Assembly: GCA_964514105.1 (NCBI GenBank)
Contig: CAZEPJ010000091.1
Location: 1 to 13,249, forward strand
Reading direction: 5' to 3'
DNA length: 13,249 nt
Source of the DNA: CAZEPJ01 sp964514105
GTDB lineage: Bacteria > Desulfobacterota > Desulfocorpusculales > Desulfocorpusculum
Part shown: piece by piece, positions 1 to 6,322 of the stretch
Layout: every line of letters starts with the position of its first letter
Position numbering within the stretch: position 1 is the stretch's first letter
The notes under the pieces: model-generated
Told to the model about the DNA's origin: nothing
Databases searched by the model: none
Seen by the model: only the letters and a program-made list of their open reading frames with translations
Program-made: the position numbers and the translations under genes

Positions 1-14
1 CCGGACGCTATTCC

Positions 15-43
15 TTGACATCACGTGCGCCTGCGCCTAGACT
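15..43 (+). promoter_or_regulatory. Sigma-70-type promoter of the ketoacyl synthase gene
   Basis: A perfect -35 box TTGACA (15-20) is followed by a 17-base spacer and TAGACT (38-43) as the -10 box. Transcription would start near base 50 and leave a leader of about 40 bases before the ATG at 92. The same architecture (TTGACA, 17 bases, TAG.CT) recurs in front of the XRE-cupin regulator. The call rests on sequence match only. Confidence 0.6.
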
Positions 44-91
44 GGAAGTCCTTCGCCGAGGGCCGCCGCGTTGGCACCGAGAAAGGACCCG

Positions 92-1345
92 ATGAGCTCC
101 CCAAGGCGCGTTGTTATCACGGGGATGGGGGCCGTCTCCTCCCTGGGAACCGGTTTGCCCGCCATCGACGAGGCCCTGGCCAACGGCCGCTCGGGGCTGT
201 CGTTTGTGCCCGCGTGGAGGGATCTGGGTTTCTTCTCGCAGGTGGCCGGACTCCCCGAGGCGGAGCCCCCCTGCCCGCTTCTCACCCGCAAGGTGCGAAG
301 GACCTCGACGAGCACGGCGATCATGGCCCTGTGCGCGTCCTTCGAGGCCCTCCAGACCGCCGGCCTGGAACCCGAGGCGGTGCGGGGAACCCCTCTGGCT
401 GTGCTCATCGGCTCGGGCACGGGCTCGACCAGCAAGGCGGTGGAGGCCGACCACGCCCTCCGGAGGTACCGAACCACGCGGAAGATCAGCCCCTTTACCG
501 TGCCCCACGTCATGGGATCGACCGCGTCGGCCAATGTGAGCCTGGCCCTGGGGGCCAGGGGCGAGAGCTGGTCCGTCTCCTCGGGCTGTTCGACGGGGGC
601 CCACGCCATCGGCATCGCCACCTTGATGATCCGCAGCGGGCTGTACAGCCGGATCCTGGCCGGGGGCGCCGAGGAGGTGGACTGGACCCGGGCGGCCGTC
701 TTCGACGCCATGTTTGCCCTGTCCCGCGGGTTCAACGAGAGCCCTCGGCAGGCGTCCCGCCCCTTCGACAAGCAAAGGGACGGGTTCGTGCTCAGCGGCG
801 GCGCGGGGGTGGTCCTCCTGGAGGATCTCGAGGCCGCGCGGCGAAGGGGCGCCCCCGTCTTCGCCGAGGTGCTGGGGTTCGGGGCCAACTGCGACGGGCA
901 CGACATGGTCGCCCCCCTCACGGACGGCGCGGTGGATGTGATGGGCAAGGCCCTCCGGGATGCCGGCCTGCGGCCCGGGGATGTGGACTACGTCAACGCC
1001 CACGGCACGTCCACCCCCCTGGGGGACCCCTCCGAGGCCGCGGCCATGAAGGAGGTGTTCGGGGATCGCCAGCCCCTGCTCTCCTCCACCAAGTCCCTCA
1101 CGGGTCACGCCATCGGCGCCACCGGCAGCCTCGAGGTGATCTATACCGTGCGCATGATGGGAAACGGCTTTCTGGCCCCCAACGCCAACCTGGTGGAGGT
1201 GGATGAGCGCTGCGCCCATCTCAATCTGGTCCGGGAGGCGCCCAACCGCCTGGAGGCCCGGGTGGCCATGTCCAACAGCTTCGGCTTCGGGGGGACCAAC
1301 GCCTCCGTGATCCTGCGCCGCTGGGACGGGCCCGAGGCGCCTTGA
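92..1345 (+). CDS. Beta-ketoacyl-ACP synthase, FabB (KAS I)-like
   Basis: This condensing enzyme is predicted to extend acyl-ACP with malonyl-ACP in cytoplasmic fatty acid synthesis. The 417-aa product has the Cys-His-His triad: Cys166 in VSSGCSTGAHAIG, His304 in NAHGTSTPLGD and His339 in TKSLTGHAIGATG, with the conserved Lys334. The glycine-rich end SNSFGFGGTNAS is also present. The stretch GGAEEVDW...FDAMFALSRGFNE...GHDMVAP follows E. coli FabB (406 aa, Cys163/His298/His333) more closely than FabF. The nucleophile context is GCSTG where E. coli FabB has ACATS, so chain-length or substrate preference may differ. The ATG at 92 was chosen because GAAAGGA (81-87) lies 4 bases upstream; a TTG at 71 in the same frame has no such signal. 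No acyl carrier protein or other fab gene adjoins it here. A FabF-type or secondary-lipid synthase remains possible. Confidence 0.9.
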   Translation: MSSPRRVVITGMGAVSSLGTGLPAIDEALANGRSGLSFVPAWRDLGFFSQVAGLPEAEPPCPLLTRKVRRTSTSTAIMALCASFEALQTAGLEPEAVRGTPLAVLIGSGTGSTSKAVEADHALRRYRTTRKISPFTVPHVMGSTASANVSLALGARGESWSVSSGCSTGAHAIGIATLMIRSGLYSRILAGGAEEVDWTRAAVFDAMFALSRGFNESPRQASRPFDKQRDGFVLSGGAGVVLLEDLEAARRRGAPVFAEVLGFGANCDGHDMVAPLTDGAVDVMGKALRDAGLRPGDVDYVNAHGTSTPLGDPSEAAAMKEVFGDRQPLLSSTKSLTGHAIGATGSLEVIYTVRMMGNGFLAPNANLVEVDERCAHLNLVREAPNRLEARVAMSNSFGFGGTNASVILRRWDGPEAP

Positions 1346-1375
1346 GCCCGTCAGATGCCCCGGGGGCCCTGCGGG

Positions 1376-2500
1376 TCAAAGGGGCTTCTGGTAGACCCGA
1401 AACCGCTTGTAGACCTTCCCCCCCCACTTCTCCATGAGCACCCGTACGGCCGTGTTGGACTCCAGCTCGTGATGGCTGTCCACCACCTGGAAGCCCGCCT
1501 CCTGGGCCGAGATGCGCATCTTGAGGGCCATGAGCACGTCCAGGCCCATGCCCCGGTACGGGGCCTTGATCCCGCCCAGCAGGAGGTCCAGTTGCCGCGT
1601 CCTCCTGGCGGCCCTCAGGATATGGAACCATCCCAGGGGGAAGAGCCTCCCCCGGGCCCTCTGGATTCCCCTGGTCATGTCCGGGATCCCGATCATGAAG
1701 GCGACGAGTTCGTCTCCCTTCCTCACCCCCTTGAGGAACCGCGGGTCCACGATGGACATGAATCGGCGCGCCAGGTCCTCCATGTCCGCCTCGTCCAGGG
1801 GCGCGAACCCGTATATCTCGGCGGATGAAAAGGTCTCGTTCATGAGTCGGAAGGCCGGACGGATCCACGGCCGCACCTCCCTGCGGCTGCGGGCCTCCAC
1901 GATCTCGAAGTTCCCCCGCCTCCGGATTCGCTCCATGACGGCGGTCCATCTCGCAGGGATCTCCCGGGGGACCTCCAGCCGGTAGACCACGTAGTCCACT
2001 TCCTTCCCGTACCCGTGGGCCTCCACGAGGACCGGCATCCACGGGAAATTGTGGTACGTGACCACGGTCGCCCTGTGCTCGAACCCCTCGATGAGGAACC
2101 CCTCGGGGTCTTGGTCCGAGAAGCCGAAGGGCCCCACGATCCGGTTCATGCCCCTGCGCCGCGCCCAGTCCTCGACCCGCCCCAGGAGCGCGCCCACCAG
2201 CTCGGGATCCTCCCGGCTCTCCAGGTACGCGAAGCGGGCGGTCCGATGGCCGCGCAGGGCGTTGTGCCGGTGATGGATGATCCCCATGACGCGCCCCACG
2301 GGCTCGCTCCCCTCCAGGGCCAGCAGCAGCAGGGTGTCGCAGCTGGAGAACGCCCGGTTCCTCTCGGGGTTGAAGTACCGCCACTCCTCCCGGTACAGGG
2401 GGGGGACCCAGGTGGCGTGGCCTCTGTGGAGCCGCTCGGGCAGGCGGATGAACCGCCTCAAGTCCCGCCGCCCCCCCACCTCACGGATGGAGAACCCCAT
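1376..2500 (-). CDS. GNAT-like acyltransferase, YghO-type
   Basis: The 374-aa product resembles the E. coli YghO group of large GNAT-related proteins, whose reaction is not established as far as I know. The C-terminal part carries a GNAT acyl-CoA-binding signature: a pyrophosphate-loop-like RGMGLD at about residues 316-321, then Asn349 in ESNTAVRVLMEKWG, which matches the usual N..A..L.EK.G end of the fold. The N-terminal half has a second module of similar flavour, with VGRVMGII and then GPFGFSDQDPEGFLIEGFE, which is characteristic of this family. The ATG at 2500 directly follows the TAG stop of the glycosyltransferase, so the two are almost certainly co-transcribed and translationally coupled. 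That pairing suggests a role in modifying a lipid or glycolipid, but this is inference. It converges on the ketoacyl synthase across a 30-base gap with no clear terminator. Confidence 0.75.
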   Translation of the reverse strand: MGFSIREVGGRRDLRRFIRLPERLHRGHATWVPPLYREEWRYFNPERNRAFSSCDTLLLLALEGSEPVGRVMGIIHHRHNALRGHRTARFAYLESREDPELVGALLGRVEDWARRRGMNRIVGPFGFSDQDPEGFLIEGFEHRATVVTYHNFPWMPVLVEAHGYGKEVDYVVYRLEVPREIPARWTAVMERIRRRGNFEIVEARSRREVRPWIRPAFRLMNETFSSAEIYGFAPLDEADMEDLARRFMSIVDPRFLKGVRKGDELVAFMIGIPDMTRGIQRARGRLFPLGWFHILRAARRTRQLDLLLGGIKAPYRGMGLDVLMALKMRISAQEAGFQVVDSHHELESNTAVRVLMEKWGGKVYKRFRVYQKPL

Positions 2501-3700
2501 CTATCTGTTCCCCTCCCTGCCGGAGCCGGGACCCCGAGGCCCGACCGGGCGAGCCCCCAGGACCCGGCCGCCCTGGCCCACCCGGTACACCGTCCCCATC
2601 CACCGGATCTCCCGGGAGAAGAAATGCCGCAGGTGCACCCACAGGGCCGTTCCCACGGCCGCCAACACAGCCGGGGGCCAAAGCCATGCCGGACCCGGCT
2701 CAGGATGGATGCGGCGCAGGGAGAACGCCAGGGCCGTCTCGGCCAAGAAAAGGCCCCCGTACGCAGCGCCCATGGCCGGGGGCAGGCCGCCTGCCAGCCA
2801 GGCGGAGATCATGACCATGGGGATCACCATGGCCGCGGGCAGCAAGATCCAGTTGAGCCCCAGGAGGAACCAGCTCCCCGGAAAGACGAACTTGAGGAAC
2901 AGCCACTGTCGGGTCAGCCACTCCTGGTAGGCCGCCCATCCGTCCCCGGGGATCCGGGTCTCCAGGCACGCCCCCGGGGCCAACGCGGTGGAGATCCCGG
3001 CCTCCTTCAACCGTCCGGCCAATACCACATCGTCGACCACCGTCCCGGCCCAGAGGGACGCCACATCCAGTTCATAAAGCAGGATGCGCCTCAGGGCGGT
3101 GGCCCCGCCCCAGGGCTGGTTCAGCCGCGAGAAGACCTTGGTGAGATACAGCGCCAGGACGGTCAGCGCCCGGGCCAAGGCCGCGATCCCTCTCCCCTGG
3201 GGTATCACATGGTGATAGCCGCTGGTGACCTCCGCCTGCCCGCGGGCGATGGGTCCGATCAGGGCCTTGAGGAATCCCGGGGGGGCCTCATGGGTGCTGT
3301 CGCAAAAGACCACCACCTCCGCGGCCGGCCCCAGGGCCTCGACCGCCGCCGCCAGGTTCCGGTTCTTTTGGCCGCCGCCCGCCGCGTGGCCGGCCACCAC
3401 CAGACCGGGCTTCCTCGCTTTGCCCGCTACCCTCGCCATCAGCTCCGTCAGGGCCGGGCGAGCCTCGCGGGTGCACAGCAGCAGCTCATAGGGGCCGTAG
3501 TCCTGCGCCAGGAGAGAGGCCAGGGCCCGCTCCGTGGCCCCCGTGACCGCGTCCAGGGCGACGATGACGACGGCCTCCGGCCAGCCGCCAGCCGGCTCCG
3601 AGAGGTCCGGCTCTCTGCGCAGTCCCCGGCCCCCCGCCATGACGAGTGGGGCGAACAGGACCAGTTCCAGGAGGATGATGGACATGAAGACCAGGTGCAT
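2501..3700 (-). CDS. Membrane GT2 glycosyltransferase, ceramide-glucosyltransferase/HpnI-like
   Basis: This is a predicted inner-membrane glycosyltransferase of 399 aa that would add a sugar from a nucleotide-sugar donor to a lipid. A TM segment (about residues 3-22) precedes a GT-A catalytic domain. It shows the usual start PEAVVIVALD...ASLLAQDY (41-68), an acidic motif CDST (133-136), VVDDVVLAG (221-229) where the family has (E/D)D, and QEWLTRQW (259-266) in place of the QxxRW motif. About three TM segments follow (270-370). A final IRWMGTVYRV resembles the WRG..Y motif of processive and ceramide-type GT2 enzymes. Similarity to ceramide or hopanoid (HpnI) glycosyltransferases is at family level; the acceptor is unknown. 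The ATG at 3700 was chosen because GGAG lies 9 bases upstream and it opens directly into the TM segment. Its TAG stop abuts the ATG of the GNAT-like gene. Confidence 0.8.
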   Translation of the reverse strand: MHLVFMSIILLELVLFAPLVMAGGRGLRREPDLSEPAGGWPEAVVIVALDAVTGATERALASLLAQDYGPYELLLCTREARPALTELMARVAGKARKPGLVVAGHAAGGGQKNRNLAAAVEALGPAAEVVVFCDSTHEAPPGFLKALIGPIARGQAEVTSGYHHVIPQGRGIAALARALTVLALYLTKVFSRLNQPWGGATALRRILLYELDVASLWAGTVVDDVVLAGRLKEAGISTALAPGACLETRIPGDGWAAYQEWLTRQWLFLKFVFPGSWFLLGLNWILLPAAMVIPMVMISAWLAGGLPPAMGAAYGGLFLAETALAFSLRRIHPEPGPAWLWPPAVLAAVGTALWVHLRHFFSREIRWMGTVYRVGQGGRVLGARPVGPRGPGSGREGNR

Positions 3701-4013
3701 GCCGTCGGGCTCCGGCGGGCGCCAAACGGCGCCGCGCATCCCCGTTGGAGCAGCCGGGGGCCGCTGCCCGGAAAGCCTTGCCGCTCCGCAGGGTTCGTTG
3801 AACGTACCATGCGCCCCGGGCGTTGACAAGGTTGCTGGCGGATGGGCAGGCATCCATCGGGCCCCGGGTGGCCAACGTTCGCCGGAAGCCCGATCCGCCT
3901 TGGCGTCCCGCCTCACCCCTGTTTGCAACCCCCTCCTCCCCATGGTATGCTGCGCCACGGCGGCGATCCGGCGACGGCGGCCGCCCGGGGCAATCCCAAG
4001 GCGGAGGACGGAA
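3701..4013. other. Divergent intergenic region, glycosyltransferase / uspA
   Basis: These 313 bases separate two divergent genes. Toward the stress-protein gene there is a good promoter (3923-3951, listed separately). Toward the glycosyltransferase, a weak minus-strand candidate is TTGTCA (3830-3825), an 18-base spacer and TACGTT (3806-3801). That would give a leader of about 100 bases. A TTGACAAGG at 3823-3831 repeats the nine bases found at the regulator promoter (9154-9162), but has no credible + strand -10 box after it. I see no convincing small gene or RNA here; open frames that cross the gap are extensions of the flanking genes. Confidence 0.45.
3923..3951 (+). promoter_or_regulatory. 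Promoter of the universal stress protein gene
   Basis: TTGCAA (3923-3928) and TATGCT (3946-3951) are separated by 17 bases, giving a plausible sigma-70-type promoter. Transcription would start near 3958, with a leader of about 55 bases ending in the GGAGGA ribosome-binding site at 4003-4008. Confidence 0.5.
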
Positions 4014-4475
4014 ATGATCCGGATCCAAGGCGTTCTCGTCCCCATCGATTTCTCCAAGGAGTCCCTCCTGGCTGCCAAGTTCGCGGCCTCCCTGGCCCAG
4101 GAGTACCAAACGACGCTGCATGTCCTTCACGTCTTCGACCCGGTGCCGTCGTACGCGGCAAACTACCTGCCCGAGACGTACCACGAGGACGTCACCCGGC
4201 AGATCCGGGAGGATCTCTCCAGGGTCGTGCCCAGGGGCGTCAAGGATCGCATCCAGGTGCAGGAGATCCTGGTGACGGGGTCGCCCACGGACCACGTCAT
4301 CGTGGAGAAGGCCAAGGAGCTGGGCGTGGATGTCATCGTCATCTCCACCCGGGGGCGCACCGGCATGGCCCACGTGCTGCTGGGCAGCGTGGCCGAGCAC
4401 GTGATTCGGCACGCCCCCTGCCCCGTGTTCGTCGTGCGCAACCCCAAGGACAAGTACGTGTACGGATGGGAGTGA
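4014..4475 (+). CDS. Universal stress protein, UspA family
   Basis: This is a 153-aa single-domain cytoplasmic protein of the usual family length. The N-terminus IQGVLVPIDFSKESLLAAKFA is the standard first strand and helix, with the Asp of PIDFS. The C-terminal nucleotide-binding loop is STRG-x9-GS, followed by VAEHVIRHAPCPVFVV. This is the ATP-binding-type loop with Ser in place of the first Gly, a common variant. Such proteins respond to starvation or energy stress; the partner is not known here. The start is clear: GGAGGA (4003-4008) lies 5 bases before the ATG. The dehydrogenase gene follows 41 bases after the stop and probably shares the transcript. A fatty-acid or energy-state link between the two is inference only. 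Confidence 0.92.
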   Translation: MIRIQGVLVPIDFSKESLLAAKFAASLAQEYQTTLHVLHVFDPVPSYAANYLPETYHEDVTRQIREDLSRVVPRGVKDRIQVQEILVTGSPTDHVIVEKAKELGVDVIVISTRGRTGMAHVLLGSVAEHVIRHAPCPVFVVRNPKDKYVYGWE

Positions 4476-4502
4476 GGGGCGCCCGGCCTTGCACCGTGGA
4501 CA

Positions 4503-4510
4503 GGGAGGGA
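4503..4510 (+). promoter_or_regulatory. Ribosome-binding site that selects a TTG start
   Basis: GGGAGGGA lies 6 bases upstream of the TTG at 4517. It is the only good Shine-Dalgarno match near the in-frame start candidates (ATG 4466, GTG 4472, TTG 4517), so it decides the start of the dehydrogenase gene. Confidence 0.6.
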
Positions 4511-4516
4511 CTCCCG

Positions 4517-5365
4517 TTGGACGACAGGCTCATCTGCGTGGTTGGGCTGGGGACCATGGGCAGCGGGATCGCCCAGCTCGTGGCCCAGGCGGGCTTCCGC
4601 GTCATTGCGGTGGAGGCGGACGCCCGGGCCCTGGACAAGGGGTTGTCGCGGATCCGGGACGCCCTGGACAGGATCCGGGACAAGGGGAAGATAGACGCGG
4701 CGGACAAGGACCGGATCCTGGGCAACATCACGGGGGAAACGGACCTGGCTGCGGGGTGCCGAGGCGCCTCTGTGGTCATTGAAGCCGTGTTCGAAGACCT
4801 CTTGATCAAGCGGGGCCTATTCGCGACCCTCGACCGGTTCTCCCCCCCCGAGGCCATCCTGGCCAGCAACACCTCCACCCTCTCCATCACGGCCATCGCA
4901 TCGGTTGCCCGCACCCCCCGGCGGGTGGTCGGCGCCCACTTTCTCTACCCGGCCCCGGCCATCCCCCTGGTGGAGGTGATCCGGGGGCTGGAGACGTCCC
5001 AGGCAACGGTGGAGCGGACCGTGGCCTTCCTGCGGGCATGCGGCAAGCAGGTCGTGGAAGTGGGAGACTCGCCGGGCTTCGCCATCAACCGCCTGTTCAT
5101 CCCGTTCATCAACGAGGCGTTCCACGCCCTGCAGGAGGGCGTGGCCAGCGCCGAGGAGATCGACCGCGCGTGCCGCGTCGGCCTGGCCCACCCCGCCGGG
5201 CCCTTCACCGCGGCGGACGCCTTCGGCCTGGACATCGTCCTGGCCGTGATGCAGGTGCTCCACGCCGAGCTGGGGGACAAGTACCGGCCCGCGCCGCTCC
5301 TGGTCCGGATGGTCCAGGCGGGCCGCCTGGGCCGAAAGACGGGCAAGGGGGTCTTCGCCTACTGA
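4517..5365 (+). CDS. 3-hydroxyacyl-CoA (3-hydroxybutyryl-CoA) dehydrogenase
   Basis: This NAD(P)-dependent enzyme interconverts 3-hydroxyacyl-CoA and 3-oxoacyl-CoA, as in beta-oxidation or butyrate-type metabolism. The TTG start gives 282 aa, the typical length of stand-alone Hbd/PaaH proteins. The Rossmann motif GLGTMGSGIAQ is at residues 10-20. The catalytic His141 and Glu153 are 12 residues apart in HFLYPAP...LVEV. SNTSTLSI and the GDSPGFAINRL hinge are present, and the C-terminal domain ends in GRLGRKTGKGVFAY. One oddity is HFLYPAP where most members read HFFNPAP. The TTG start was preferred because of GGGAGGGA 6 bases upstream; starting at ATG 4466 would add 17 residues ahead of the Rossmann fold and overlap the stress-protein gene by 10 bases. 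No thiolase or enoyl-CoA hydratase adjoins it, so chain length is open. It ends 10 bases before the convergent nitroreductase gene. Confidence 0.9.
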   Translation: MDDRLICVVGLGTMGSGIAQLVAQAGFRVIAVEADARALDKGLSRIRDALDRIRDKGKIDAADKDRILGNITGETDLAAGCRGASVVIEAVFEDLLIKRGLFATLDRFSPPEAILASNTSTLSITAIASVARTPRRVVGAHFLYPAPAIPLVEVIRGLETSQATVERTVAFLRACGKQVVEVGDSPGFAINRLFIPFINEAFHALQEGVASAEEIDRACRVGLAHPAGPFTAADAFGLDIVLAVMQVLHAELGDKYRPAPLLVRMVQAGRLGRKTGKGVFAY

Positions 5366-5375
5366 CGCAGGGCAT

Positions 5376-6257
5376 TCACACCCATTGAACGGCCGCGGCA
5401 TTCCGGGCGACCAGGCGGGAAAAGGTCACGTCGGGATATCCAACGAGCAGCGCGAAGGCCGTCTTGCGCCCCTCAGGGACCCGGAGGGCGGCCCTGAGGG
5501 CGGCGGACTGCTCCAGGGCGAAGACCAGGAAGTGGCAGAAGCAGGTCCCCAATCCCAGGGCCTCGGCCATGAGGGCCATCTGCATGCCCGCCAGCCCCGC
5601 ATCCACCTCCATGCTGGCCGAAGGGTGATCCCCGTGGCAGACGATGACCGCCGGGGCGAAGTAAAACAGCCGATCGTCGCCTTTGTCGAGCAGCCCCGGC
5701 ATATCCAGCCACATCTGGGCGTTGATCTGCAGGGCGGCCTCGGCCGCGGAGAGCCTTTCGCCCCGCTGCAGCTTGGCCGCCGCCTCCTGCCGGATCTGGA
5801 CCGCCCGCTCCCCCAGGGCCCCCATGGCCATGCGTCGAGCGTCCGCCAGGGCCTCCGGGGACTGGAGGACCACGTACCCGAGGGGCTGGCGGTTTCCCCC
5901 CGAGGGGGCGAATCGGCCCGCCTCCAGCAGCTGCAGGATCTTGGTCCGCTCCACGGGGCGCCGCTCATAGATGCGGCAGCTCCTCCGGGCCCGGAAGAAC
6001 GCCATGAGCCCCTCCGGGCTGGGAAACTCCCCCCTGCGCGGGGCCCGGGAGAACTCCGCCTCATCGAGGCCTCCCAATCCCAGCGCATCCTCGGGGCAGA
6101 CGGCCTTGCAGTGGCCGCACTGGATGCAACGTCCCGGGTCGGTCACCCGCACCGACCCGGGACCGGGCTCCAGGAGACGCCTGACGCACACGGGCACGCA
6201 CAGCCCGCACAGGGTGCAACGTTCCTCATGGACCCACACGATGTCCGTTCTCTCCAT
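5376..6257 (-). CDS. Ferredoxin-nitroreductase fusion (2x[4Fe-4S] plus FMN domain)
   Basis: This predicted cytoplasmic flavo-iron-sulfur oxidoreductase of 293 aa has two parts. The N-terminal bacterial ferredoxin module carries two CxxCxxCxxxC clusters: Cys14/17/20/24 and Cys44/47/50/54, the second ending CP. A nitroreductase domain follows from about residue 75, with the FMN-contacting RRSCRIYERRPV and then LLEAGRFAPSGGNRQP. The fused clusters suggest electrons come from a low-potential donor rather than directly from NAD(P)H, a pattern seen in anaerobes. The physiological substrate of such fusions is generally unknown. The ATG at 6257 was chosen because a long purine-rich Shine-Dalgarno (GGAGGAGGGGAGGG) ends 4 bases upstream. 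It lies 65 bases downstream of the M20 deacylase on the same strand and may be the last gene of that run. A G-rich tract separates the two. Confidence 0.88.
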   Translation of the reverse strand: MERTDIVWVHEERCTLCGLCVPVCVRRLLEPGPGSVRVTDPGRCIQCGHCKAVCPEDALGLGGLDEAEFSRAPRRGEFPSPEGLMAFFRARRSCRIYERRPVERTKILQLLEAGRFAPSGGNRQPLGYVVLQSPEALADARRMAMGALGERAVQIRQEAAAKLQRGERLSAAEAALQINAQMWLDMPGLLDKGDDRLFYFAPAVIVCHGDHPSASMEVDAGLAGMQMALMAEALGLGTCFCHFLVFALEQSAALRAALRVPEGRKTAFALLVGYPDVTFSRLVARNAAAVQWV

Positions 6258-6288
6258 GGTACCCTCCCCTCCTCCATCTTGGCGCCGG

Positions 6289-6316
6289 CCCTCCCCCCCG
6301 CCCCCCGGGCCCTCCC
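6289..6316 (-). promoter_or_regulatory. G-quadruplex-type tract between deacylase and nitroreductase genes
   Basis: On the minus (transcribed-sense) strand this stretch has five G runs of 3, 3, 6, 7 and 3, joined by loops of A, CCC, C and A. That meets the usual G-quadruplex pattern with very short loops. It sits just after the deacylase stop and about 30 bases before the nitroreductase start, so it could affect read-through or translation. No function is demonstrated. Confidence 0.4.
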
Positions 6317-6322
6317 TCCGGG

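Noticed and set aside
8..1219. Minus-strand frame of 403 codons opposite the ketoacyl synthase
   Set aside because: It is a compositional shadow: His/Gly/Arg/Pro-rich with no recognisable motif, while the + strand shows a full catalytic triad.
1346..1375. Possible bidirectional terminator between the convergent synthase and GNAT-like genes
   Set aside because: The GC-rich GCCCCGGGGGC has no room for a loop and no T-tract follows on either strand.
2015..3826. Long + strand open frame (603 codons) opposite the glycosyltransferase and GNAT-like genes
   Set aside because: The translation is low-complexity, rich in Pro, Gly, Arg and Gln, without domain motifs. The minus strand carries clear GT2 and GNAT signatures. 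Long antisense frames are expected at this GC content.
3823..3851. TTGACA at 3823 as a + strand promoter for the stress-protein gene
   Set aside because: No -10-like sequence occurs 16-18 bases downstream, and a better-formed promoter lies at 3923-3951.
4466..4516. ATG at 4466 as the start of the hydroxyacyl-CoA dehydrogenase, overlapping the stress-protein gene
   Set aside because: It lacks a ribosome-binding site and would put 17 poorly structured residues before the Rossmann fold. TTG 4517 has a strong Shine-Dalgarno and gives the family length of 282.
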